From Eonycteris spelaea (taxonomy: Eukaryota > Chordata > Mammalia > Chiroptera > Pteropodidae), in NCBI GenBank assembly GCA_003508835.1, contig PUFA01000057.1, forward strand, positions 9,560,501 to 9,624,500: a DNA stretch of 64,000 nt, in the 5' to 3' direction. This document shows, piece by piece, positions 49,771-60,299 of the stretch. The notes under the pieces were generated by a model. The model ran no database searches. It had not been told where the DNA came from and worked only from the letters and a program-made list of their open reading frames with translations. The translations under genes and the position numbers were made by a program. Each line of letters starts with the position of its first letter. Position 1 is the stretch's first letter.

Positions 49771-49839
49771 TTGTGTATTCTGAAGTCGTCTTTTATCCCC
49801 CAGGACTTGGGTCTGAGCTTATCAATCTTTGGCAACCCC

Positions 49840-50260
49840 TCCCACCCCCAAAGTCCATAGCTGCCCTTTAACTTGACTTCCAGGTTCATCACTGCATAGC
49901 CTCAGCTCTCTTTTCTGCTTTCTTTGCCACCAGTTTCCGGGTCCCAATCCCGACCCGAACCAAACTGTTTGCTCTCCACCCCTGGTTTCCCATGACCATC
50001 CCTTTTCTTACCTTCTTTTCTTTCCTGGAAAGGTCCTTCCTGCCCCTCCTCACCCTCTGGGCCTCCACCTGTCAAAATCCATTCACTCTTCAAGGTCCAT
50101 CTCAGATGCCACTTCTTCCTGAAACACCCAGTATGTGACAATGGGGACTGTGTTTTTATCTCTGATCTGCTCTGTTACAGTGGGGCTCAAAGTTTTCCAC
50201 CAGAGCCCTCCTCTTGATTCCCAGGTGTATTCCTGCCTCTACATGGGTTACAAGGAGCCA
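49840..50260 (+). mobile_element. L2 LINE 3'-end fragment
   Basis: It shows the typical L2 3' region: C/T-rich sequence, 'ttcaaggtccatctcagatgccacttcttcctgaaacaccc' as a diverged form of the common L2 motif, and a 'gacaatggggactgtgttt'-like continuation. Confidence 0.6.
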
Positions 50261-50509
50261 GGGTGGTTTCTTTTAACTTCTATTTTATCTTTCAAATAGG
50301 CAAAAAGTTTGTATCCTATGCCATAAATAATCCATGCTTGTTTTGATATGAAAATAACGTTCTTTTCCAAAATCATTAGGTGAGATTGTGATTCGATAAG
50401 GATGTGCTTTCCTGTGGCTGGAAGCTCCCTCTATCCCAGCAGCTGGAGATGCACACCCAAGTTAAAGAAAAAGGTGACCAGAGTCTAGGAACTGGGCAAA
50501 ATGGCACAG

Positions 50510-51476
50510 ATGATAGAGGTAGATGGACAGCCAAAGGTTAAATACAAAGAGAGACTCTTAAAAGCAGCAAAAGAAAAGCAGTTAGTTAAGTACAAGGAAA
50601 CACCTGCAAGTCTGGCAGCTGATTTCTCAAAAGAAACCATGCAGGACAGAAGGGCTTGGCACAAAATATTCAAAGTGATGAAAAGCCAAAATCTACAACC
50701 AAGAATACTTTATCCAGCAAAGCTATCATTTAGAGTTGAAGGACAGATAAAGAGCTTCTCAGACAAAAATTAGCTAAAGGAATTCATCATCACAAGCCAG
50801 TATTACAGAGATTGTTGGAGGGACTTCTTTAAGAAGAAAAATCATGTATTAAAATCATAAATAAAGAATGGTTGTAACTACATATTTATCAATAAGTACC
50901 TCAAATGAAAAAGAATTAAATGCTCCAACCAAAAGATAGGGTGGTTGGATGAACAAGAAAACAAGACTCCTACATATGCTGATTACAGGAGACTCACTTC
51001 AGGTTAAAAGACACACACAGGCTGAAAGAAAGGGAATAGAAAAAGATATTGTCTTGATAGACCTAGACGGTATTGTGCTGAATAAAATAAGTCAGACAGA
51101 GAAAGACATATATCACATGATTTCATGTACATGTGGAATCTAAAGAACAAAATAAACAACAACAATAAAAACAAAAACAAACTCATAGATACAAAGAATA
51201 TATTGAGGACTACTAGACAGGAGAGGGGGTTGGAAGGATGGTAAAAAAGAGCAAAGGGATTAAGAAGTACAAATGGATAAACAGAAAATAGTCATGGAGA
51301 TATGAAGTGTAGCATAAGAAAATTAGTCAACGATGTTGTCAAAAATATGTAAGGGGGAAGAGGGTTACCCGATTTAGTGGGGTGACCATTTCGTGCATTA
51401 TATAGATCTCTAATCACTATGCTGTATAATGGAAACAAACATTATTTTATGCCACTATAATTGAAAAAAATTAATT
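50510..51476 (+). mobile_element. HAL1 (half-LINE-1) copy 3, 5'-truncated
   Basis: It begins inside ORF1 (reading KVKYKERLLKAAKEKQLVKYKETPA) and continues to the ORF1 end at about 50840. A short remnant of the ORF2 endonuclease start follows ('gattacaggagactcacttcagg'), and near 51050-51060 it jumps directly to the L1 3' end ('acctagacggtattgtgctg'). It ends in the L1-type tail 'actataattgaaaaaaatt'. The whole reverse transcriptase is absent. The same jump is seen in the minus-strand copy at 16660-19656. Confidence 0.8.
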
Positions 51477-51479
51477 GAA

Positions 51480-53539
51480 TTATACTATGTAAATATGGAT
51501 AACTAATTGTCTATTCTAGTTCAATAAAGCTGGGGGAAAAAAGAAAGAAAATGGTGGCCAGAACATGAAGTCCATAAAGGGCAAAATTTCATCTCATTCC
51601 TAATCCTGGCATCACACCTGCCAACCATGTGTTGATTGTAGAAAGAACTTTCTTTAATTTGCTCAAATGAATTACATGTTAACACAGCCCTCCTAAACAG
51701 TCTGAAAATCATTTATTTCTCAGTAGATATGTTTCCCTGGTAATCAAAGCTATTTAATTACTTTGCTCAATGAAGCTATGTTTAGAGGCCCTACAAGCCC
51801 ACCAACACAGTTCATGTTTTCAAGTTTTAATTTGGGGAGGCCCTAGGAGGTTCTGTTGTATTTCCATTTCAGAAATTTACATATGTTGGAAACAAAGCCA
51901 GATCACATTTTTAAAACACAGCGTTTATCCTAGAACCCTCTCCCACCTTCATAGTTGTTGCCTTTCTCTTGCTTCTCAGATTCTAAGAGCCCTGATGTTA
52001 TTCTGAAATGTCTCTGACATGGCTCACTCAGCCCCCTCCTTAACCTCAGGGCACCAAAGCTCTGTCATTTCCATTCAAGGGGAACTCCTACCTGATTAGA
52101 GTAGCTCCTTCAGTTGGACAGAGGATGGCAGAGGCTGGAAGCCACCCAGGATTTCAAACCTGTGTCATTTGATGGCAATGATTTTATCTCCACACCTCTA
52201 CCCTTCATTTTTGGAGCAAGAAAACTTCTCTAACAAATCCACATGGTGGGCAAAGGAGGTCATGTATGTCATGAACTTGCAGGATCCCACAGGAGCTCTG
52301 GTGCTGGGATATCCCTCTGCTAGGATAGTGGAGCTCTCCTCCACTGAGGCTTTTGTACTGCCACACCAGCAGTCATTAAATGTAGGCTGCCCCTAGGAAG
52401 GGAGTGTCTCCTTGGGCTGTTGTCAGCCCAGGGCAATGAGAATGGGGCTCAACTTTGGGCTGTCAGCATCAACATTCCCAGCAGGGGAGATGAGTGTCCC
52501 AGGCCTAGATGGAGGTGTTGGAGTGAGGTCTGGGTGAACCTTACAGGGTCCACTACAGTATATAAGCGTCTAGTTCCATGATAAACAGAGGCCATCAGAT
52601 GACTACAGCACTCTGCCTAAATTAATATGGTACAAATGACATATAGCATTTTTAAGAATAGAAGATTTCTACTTCACCAAAATCTTGAATTTGAAGTATT
52701 TTAGGGAATGAGAGAAAGTTAAAAATATGGGTCAACCCAAGAGAGATGTGAATTTTGAGGTAGGTGGTAATTTGATATAGGTAGGGCAGTCACACCTTGC
52801 TCTCAGCTAGGGGCATTCTATCAGAGCTGGGGGCCCGTGCAAGGGGAGGTGTGGTGGGGTGGGGGTGTACATCCCCATAACACCAAGCCTGGTTCACAAA
52901 GGATGGGGCCCGTCCCCTGAGGGAGCCCCTGGTGCTTCTTCGAGGAGAAAAAAACATGTTCAAAAGACCTATATAAGGAAGAGAAAAACCTCTACTCAGA
53001 ACAAAAAGCAAGAAGGTAAACACACAAGTAAAAGATCTTATCTCTGACAAAGAAAGAGCTTGATATTACAGTAGGGAAAGCCAGAACAGGCCCGCGAATC
53101 CTGTTAGTGCAGGGCCAGCATTTCAAGAATAATCGGCTTCAGTAAGAGCCACAGTTCTCTCATGGTTATGGGAAACTCTGGGCCAATTATCAATGTCCTT
53201 CTCAGTTTTCTCACACTGAAGAGTTTCCAGCTGCCACTTGACACCTCTGTTGCTCATACCCTGTCTCCCCAGGGGTGTCATTTCAGTGTCTTGAACCCAG
53301 CTCAGGGCAGTGCCACAGAAGCATGAAAAAAGTCTAAAATAGAAACTCAGGAAAATTCTTCAAAGCTGTTTTTTTTTTTCTCAAGACACAATTGTAAACA
53401 GTTTAATTTGTAAGTTTCTATTAGTAAATCATATACTGCATGTCTAACCGATGTTGTATAAAAAAGACAAAAACTAAAATGTTTTAGTATCTTAAAATAT
53501 GGAAAAATAATGTAATGAGAATAATGGCCACTGATGAAC
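51480..53539. other. Single-copy or unclassified intergenic sequence
   Basis: I recognise no repeat family and no gene. A GC-richer patch at about 52790-52960 has open frames on both strands but no known domain. Confidence 0.4.
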
Positions 53540-53680
53540 CACCTCCTGTTCTTAAGCATTTTCCATGGTTAGGGCACTGAATCCTCACTATGATCATATC
53601 TTGTGGGTGAGCCCGCAGAGACACAATGAAGTTAGGTCTCAGTAACCAATAGAGCCTGAATTCCAATCTGAGACTTTAGA
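53540..53680 (-). mobile_element. MIR SINE fragment, antisense
   Basis: It resembles the antisense MIR core: 'gcactgaatcctcactatgat' followed by a 'gtgggtgagcccgcagagacac' counterpart of the usual 'gatgaggaaactgaggca' and 'gcctgaattccaatc'. Heavily diverged. Confidence 0.45.
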
Positions 53681-53879
53681 GCTAATAAAAAGCCTATACT
53701 CATCAATATTATGCTTTTTTCTGTAGCCAGGTCATTTTCTGAGTTAGAGTTGCACGTGCTTTTTTGGACCTATAGATTCTGAGCCTTAACAAGAATGTGT
53801 AGACCCTCTGTGTGCCAACTCCACAAAGAAACACACACATTCCTGCCATGGATAGTAGTAGATCTAGTTAAGTATGATC

Positions 53880-54760
53880 ATAAATCTCTCCAACTTTCCC
53901 ATCAGCATAAATATTAGCGACATAAAGAAAATCTCTCAAAGCACAATGAGAAGAGAGAGCCGATGATGAATTAAACTCCCATTCCCTCTTTGATGAAAGG
54001 CAGCGTGAGTACAGCCTGAAATGACAGAAGGACCTCAAGCCTAGAGCGGTATTAAACTGCCATCAAACCTCACCTAAGGCTATTTGTCCAATTAAAACTC
54101 TGCTGTAAGCTAAGCCAATTCCACCGTCCCTCTTCCAGAGTTACCTACGCCCCAGTTTAAAGAGAAACTAAGATGAAAGTGCCAGATTCGTTCTGCCCGA
54201 ATCAGTTGGCAGACATTGTAAACACATGTCCTGCACATGCAAAGACCAGTCCCCCGCAAAATGACCTGGGTTGTATTTTGTGAAATGTAATTACAGAAGA
54301 GAGATTAAACTAAGCAGAGTCTTGCCTCAACCAGAGGTGTTATTACAAAAACTGAAATGGAAGGCACCTCTGATGCTGCCCTGTTATAGGGGAGCAAACC
54401 TCTTGCCTGTTGTACTGTCAAGAAACAATATTCCAAATGCTGAATAGTTCCAAGCTGGACAGATATTAATTCAGCTATTCGTTTTGCCAACGTCTCAATG
54501 CTTAGAAACCCTGTCAAAACTCATTTTCTCACTGCAGCCATTTGTAACGTCCTCAGTCCTGTAGCTGAGTTCAGCATCTGTTATTGCCTTGTTAGAACCT
54601 GATAATCGTTAAGCTCTTGGCTGTTGTCGAGAAATGCCTCATTATTTTATGGGTATTTTAGTTTTTATTGTTATTATTAATTCTCATGTACCTTTAAATT
54701 AGTTTAACATTATGTTAGAACATAGTGAAATGGTATAATCTTATTAAAATAAATGATTAT
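53880..54760. promoter_or_regulatory. Candidate conserved non-coding element cluster
   Basis: About 0.9 kb of repeat-free DNA in a repeat-dense flank. It is rich in homeodomain-like cores (attaaac near 53971, caattaaaac near 54090, gtaattac near 54288, tattaattc near 54465) and E-box-like motifs. It lies 8-9 kb upstream of PAX1. Regulatory function is inferred from texture and location. Confidence 0.3.
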
Positions 54761-56034
54761 AAAGAATTTTTACAAGATTGATGCAATTTCTAAAATACAC
54801 ATTTAAAAATAAGATTTTAAAAAATAAACAAGACCTAGAAGCCCCACAGATTAATGTGTTTTTTCCTTAGTCGTCACTTAGGAACAATATTTTATAGCTA
54901 AAAAGGATCTTTAAAAATTGCATTTTAAAAATCAAGGACACAAAGTCCTGCAACAGCAGACTAACCTTCAGATTTTCTTGGAACTTATTTAAAATGAAAT
55001 GCAGGTCATATTTTGGAATATGCATAAGCTTATAAAACAATATGACTCAAATCAGATAAAGCAGTTTAAATCTTAACATTTATTTCCCAGGCAAGGCTAA
55101 TAAAACGAAAAGGAAAAGTGTTCTTTTAATTGATTTCTGAGACTTTATTTTTTATATCTTATTTTTTATTTCTGAGACTTTAAAGAGAATAAATGAAACA
55201 TTTTTTCTTTTTTCTTACCTTCCCCTCTCCCCACTCTCCCTACTTACCATGACCCAGGATACTTGACATTTCTATCTTTATCACAAGCCAGCAGATCTGA
55301 GGGGGAAGCAAATCTGAGCTCTAAAATGTAACATTGCCACAGCCAATGTGAAAAAATTTTCTTACTTCAAGGTACATGGCAAGCAAATAATATTAACAAC
55401 AACAATAATCACAAAAATACTAAACTATGTTTAGCCCTTAGAAGACTCAGTATTTCTTAGATGGTACCAGAAGCTTGAGGGTTATACCTGTGCTGCTACT
55501 TAACATATCTAAAGAGAAGTGTTATTTAATGATGCTAAAAGTCCAGTTCAACTCCCAACTCCTTGGGCAATGCAGTTATTCTGATTCCCCTTTGAGCAGC
55601 ATTTATGATTCATTGCCACCTCTCTGCAAGTCGATCTTCTTCAGTGCAAGTGACTGAGTCAATCGTCATCTCCCAATGGCTCCCGCCCCCAGTTCACTGT
55701 GCAGATGTTTCCACTTAACCCGGAGGCTGTGATCACCTGTGTGAGGGCAGGGAGACAGAGGGTTCTTGTTTTAAAAGATAGCAAACCTAGGGTAGCAAAC
55801 TGAGACTGAGAAGGCAGCAGTCTCCCTCTTCAGCTGTTTCCAATAGGGGCCAAAGTGACACGTGTAAAAATGCACAGAAAAGACATTTTAGACATGGATT
55901 TAAATACATTTTCATGTGTCATGTTGTTTTTAAAAGTCAGTGAGGCTAGTCAGTCATAGTCAGTCTTGCCTGCATCCCTGAAAACAGTCACAAAGCAAGA
56001 AGCATCACATTACATCGTCTTCCCCTGGAGGAAA
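54761..56034. other. Single-copy intergenic sequence
   Basis: AT-rich with no recognised repeat or gene. A short tandem duplication of about 16 bases (tttctgagacttta) occurs near 55134-55183. Confidence 0.4.
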
Positions 56035-56245
56035 GAACTTCAAACTTTAATGCACATTACAATCACCTGGGCAGCTCTTAAAAATCCAGGTGTCCAGGCA
56101 GCATCTTGACAAATTCAATCAGAATCTCTTGGAGTTTGATGGACCCAGGCACTGGGATGTTCTGAGTCCCAACCCCACCACCAACCCCTCCCTGCCCATG
56201 ATTCCAAAGTGCAGCCACCTGGAGAATCAGTGTCTTCAAGAAACT
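56035..56245 (+). mobile_element. MER5A-like hAT-Charlie DNA transposon fragment
   Basis: It follows the MER5A layout: a start resembling 'caaactttaatgcacat', then 'aatcacctgggcagct', an interior with 'ggacccaggcactggga', and an end resembling the terminal inverted repeat. It is non-autonomous and has no coding capacity. Confidence 0.65.
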
Positions 56246-56289
56246 TTTGCATAAGCAGGATTGGTTGAAGTGGTTTGTATTCAAAGGCA

Positions 56290-56799
56290 TAAAAACTGAA
56301 CATTGATTCTAGATGCTGTGCAGTCAGCTTACTGCAGCTCTGGGGACGAGCACTCAGTCTACGGTGGTGATTTGAGTCTTTTCCTGCATACAATCTGCAG
56401 ACCTTGTCTAATATTTTCCATACCGGGCAATGAGATCACAAACTCCAAAACACTAAATCAAAACCGGAGGCATTACGGGTCTTCAATAAAACTCCATAGC
56501 TCATACACAAGGGGGAGTGGGGAGAAAATTAAAACCATCACCAAGCTGCAGACACACACCACACACACATAGCAGGCATTGGGATATTGCAGCAATTAAA
56601 AAGAGAAAACATCAAGCAATAATTAGTAAATAGTGACCAACTAAACTGACAATAAAAAGTTACTCATGAGTAAAAATCCTGTTTATGCCTGAAAGAAAGC
56701 TCATCAAAAAAAACACAATTTCTGACAAGGGAAAATTATTTAAGTGGAATCGCGGGGAGAAATAACATAGGGGTATTTGCATGAAAAATTAAGGTAACA
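56290..56799. promoter_or_regulatory. Candidate conserved non-coding element
   Basis: Repeat-free sequence between a MER5-like transposon and PAX1, with clustered AATTA/TAAT motifs around 56595-56630. It includes a CA-rich patch at 56555-56570. Conservation is inferred, not shown. Confidence 0.25.
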
Positions 56800-57482
56800 T
56801 GAAAGAGATCTTACTTTGAGGAGAACATGCAATTTCAGTGGGTTTCAGGACTTCTGCATTTACACTAAATAAACAGACCCACAACCCTGGAACAAAGCCT
56901 TTATCTAAGATAGCAATGTTTCTAAATAGTATGCTAGATACAAAAATGACAGTCATTAACATCAAATTATGAATGATAATTTTAAAGACAAGAGAAATGG
57001 GTAATGGAAGAGGGGGATACTCCTGCTTTACTGTTTGCCCAAGGGAAAGCTGGAAATAGCCCACCACCAGGTTTCAGTGATCTTTTGTGCCCAACAAATG
57101 TATTGTTACAACAATCATTCTTCAAACCTCTTAACTATCTTGTTTCCAGAACTTTTTTTTTTAATGTGCTGAAGATTGGAGAAGTATGATCTTTAATAAG
57201 AAATCAAACATATCCAGGTAAACCAGGACTGGCTGGGCATTGTCTTTAATTTCAGAAAAAGGGCTCTACACAGGTCTTTTAGTTTCCATGTTCTCAATTC
57301 ATTAGCCAGGTTCTATGTCCATGGAGGATCAGAAGTCTCCAAAGTATTCAAGGGCAGCACACTTCAAGCTGGTTCTAATTAGACTGGCTGGTATGGATGT
57401 CTCATATGTGTCAATATCTGCAGCAGAGCAAGTCTGATCCACAGGGGCATCCTCTAGGCAGTGAGACCCTCACCTACTGCTG
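56800..57482. other. Single-copy intergenic sequence
   Basis: No recognisable repeat or coding signal. Confidence 0.4.
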
Positions 57483-57483
57483 T

Positions 57484-57525
<42 letters not shown>

Positions 57526-57538
57526 TGTTTTTTTTTTT
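57483..57538. repeat. (GTTTT)n / (GTTTTT)n simple repeat
   Basis: Repeated GTTTT and GTTTTT units end in a pure T run. This could be the antisense tail of a decayed retroposon, but I see no SINE body next to it. Confidence 0.9.
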
Positions 57539-57539
57539 G

Positions 57540-58019
57540 AGCCGTCATGCCATCGCCCACTTGGTTCCCTTAGAAAATATCACTTCTATCCTTTACATCC
57601 TGTGGATACTCTTAGATTTCTCCTTTTTCAAGTTTCCAGACTTTGTTTAGGAGATATGCCCCATGGACATTTTTAAATTTCCCAAATATTTCTATTTTAA
57701 TGTTGCTGTTTAGACTTTTACTACTGTCACATAAACATTTTGGAGAGCTCACTGCAAAGGTGGAATTTTGACCAGTGCCCCAAGCCCCTTTGCAGGCTTT
57801 CATGTTTATAGAATGAAATGAAATAGATTTAATGAGACAGTATAGGTCATTTTATATAAAGAGAAACTGAGGCTTATTTATCATGCCTGGGACGGGGCAG
57901 GGGGGACATAAGAGCAACAAGTGAAACCCTGGATTTTGCATGCGTAAGAATATACATGCAAGAATGGCAAGGACACTGCTCGTTCAGAAGACTCAAAGAA
58001 ATCATTTGTACAAATGGCA
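57540..58019. other. Single-copy intergenic sequence
   Basis: No recognisable repeat or gene. It begins just after the T-rich GTTTT repeat. Confidence 0.4.
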
Positions 58020-58480
58020 CTAGCTTTCTGTAGTTTATTTTTTATCATCTAAATGCAACATTTAAAATGTTTCTATTCCAAAAGGAATGTTATTAATGTG
58101 GTAGTCAGATCCCCGGATTGCAGGGTAGAAATTATCTTAGGTCTTCATTCAGACAATCAGTTTTCCCCTGTTTATTTCTAGTGGGTGTCTCTCCCCTAAT
58201 CTGTTTTCTAATTTTTTTCCTACACTCCGAACGAACTCGGGGAATTGCTTTGTTATCATGTGGAAAATATTAATCTATTCTTGCTTATTCATTTTATTTT
58301 AGGAAAATGAAAAAAATTATCGACTTTTCTCTCCTTGCATTTTCAAGAACTTATTGTACAGTCAGCAGCCAGTGTAGGCAGAGTCAGGTTCCACCGCATC
58401 ACTGCCGGCTTGACCCGCTTGCTTTCGACAATAAACATTTCCAGGCTAGCAACTAAAATGTGAGGCTAAGCAAAGAACTT
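58020..58480. promoter_or_regulatory. Candidate conserved non-coding element
   Basis: Repeat-free sequence with homeodomain-type ATTA/TAAT cores, e.g. near 58092 and 58271, and an ATTATCGA site near 58316. It lies 4.5 kb upstream of PAX1. The call rests on texture and position only. Confidence 0.25.
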
Positions 58481-59099
58481 TAATTCCACCATGATCACAA
58501 GCAGTCTGAGAAACTGAGAACTGTATTTCACGTTCTTGGAGCTCCATTTTAATGCTATTTGGCACCATCATCAACGTCTTCCATTTGGGGTCTAGGCAGT
58601 ATGTGAGTCCCAATTTGGAGTGGCAGGTGCGGGGCGCAATTCCCCCATCCTCTTTCCTTGTGAGGCCACTTAGTGGGGAGGAAGCACCATCTAGGCCCTC
58701 GCCGGCAGCTCGCAAACGGACCATTTCAGACCTGAGGTCTCTTCCCTCTTCCCTACTCTCTCCATTCCCTGTGGTCACTCCGGGTGGGGTTTCGTTGCTT
58801 TGTCTCATATTCCGGTTTCCTGCAAGCTAGTTCTCTGTTCGCACGTTCCCTGAGGGTTTTCAGTTTCCTAGTCTGGGTCACCTTTTCCTCCCATCCATCT
58901 CCTTTCAACTAGCCACTTCTTACTCATTACTCTTTTTAAGTTTGGCGCACGGGATCACCTTTGAAAACTGTGCGTGAGGGAAGGGGCACAATATAACCTG
59001 GTGCATAAAGTGGGTCTGTAGCCTGCGCTGCTCTTTTAAAAAGCAAATTTGAAAAAGAAAACTAAGATATTCGGTTTGCTTGACTCTGCTTTCGAACCA
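58481..59099. other. Single-copy intergenic sequence
   Basis: No repeat family or coding signal recognised. It includes GC-moderate DNA leading into the upstream CpG-rich stretch. Confidence 0.4.
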
Positions 59100-60299
59100 C
59101 GACTCACCGCACAGTGCTTTTAAAATCGTAGCAAAAAGCATGGGGCGTGAGCTGAGTCAAGACACATCCCAGAACGATGTGGGCTCCGCAGGCCTGAGCA
59201 GAGGCTGTCTGAGAGGACCCAGGATCCTGATACTGCTCACCGGCGGGAGGTTGGTGGATACCGGCGTTGGTCATTAGTGGGGCCCACATTTGGCCCAAAG
59301 CCCTCCGGGTACGCTGCCTGTGCTTCCTGCTGTCGGCTCCTTCCCGACCGCTGAACTGAAAAGCGCCCAGCCAGTAGTTGTTCTTTCTGCTCCGCGGGAT
59401 CTGAGAAGGACTTACATCTACTTGTTTAGGTTTCTCCTGAAGATCTCGAAATGCACGGGGCCTATTGCGACCGACACGTTTCGTTTGCACCCAAATAACT
59501 CCCCGAAACAGTCTCACCAAAAATCAGAGACGCAGGAGAGGTGACGTGGGACGACTGTGGCTCCAAGGAAGATGTTGTACCGAAACTCTTGCAGCTTTAA
59601 CATTCGGGTATTGGTTTCAAGCAAACCGCCAGGGAGCATTCACCCGCAACCCCTCCTGCCGCCGCCAGCCCTAGTCTCAAGAAGGGCAAGTATTCTCCTC
59701 CTCCCTCCTCTTCGCCTCCCGTTTCGAGCACAGACTGCCTCTCCTTTCTCTGCCTTGGAAAACTTGGGTCATTTTCCGGGGTTACTTGGGGGGACCGTTG
59801 AGTCCATCCTCTGTCCCTCTGGGCATCCAGTCCCAGTTGGACGCGTCACGCCCGGGTGCCGGCGCGCGCCCTTGCTCAGCAGCTCCGCGACCCTGGGAGC
59901 CGCTCTTCACCTTATTCCAAGCCGCGCCCAGAGAGCTCAAAACTACGGAGCCAAATACAGCCAAGCACAGACGTGGATCCCGTGAGCTTTTTACCTTTGC
60001 GCGCTCAGCGCCGGCCCCGTCGCTGCTCCCTGGTCATAGAGGGGATAAAGCTGCCTCTCGTGGAGGTGGAAGAAACGTTTCCTTTCCTTCTGCAACCTCA
60101 CTTTTGGGCCACCTCTCCTCTCACCTAGCCAGCCACGCGAACTTGCAGAGCAGCGCCGCGGGCCGACAGGGGGCGACAAACTGTAAGCTTTTCCGAAGGC
60201 TGTTTGTGAGCAGGCTGCACCAGCGCTGTGTGGTCCGGGCTTCGGGGCTGGAGTAAGGTGGGATGTGAAGTGAGGGCCGGCGGGCTCTAACACCTTAGA
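59100..60299. promoter_or_regulatory. Upstream CpG-rich stretch (core about 59840-60260)
   Basis: CpG density rises sharply about 2.5-3.5 kb upstream of PAX1, with clusters such as gacgcgtcacg and ccggcgcgcgcc at about 59840-59870 and further CpGs to about 60260. It is separate from the PAX1 island. It could be an alternative PAX1 promoter, the promoter of a non-coding transcript, or an unmethylated enhancer. Several overlapping open frames exist here, as expected from GC-rich DNA, but none resembles a known protein. Confidence 0.55.

Noticed and set aside
1153..57538. The two TTTTG-type repeats as a linked CRISPR-like or regulatory array
   Set aside because: They are simple microsatellites or retroposon-tail remnants, with no spaced repeat structure.
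59557..59985. 142- to 156-codon open frames in the upstream CpG-rich block
   Set aside because: The frames overlap on both strands, show GC-driven composition and have no recognisable domain or codon-level signal.
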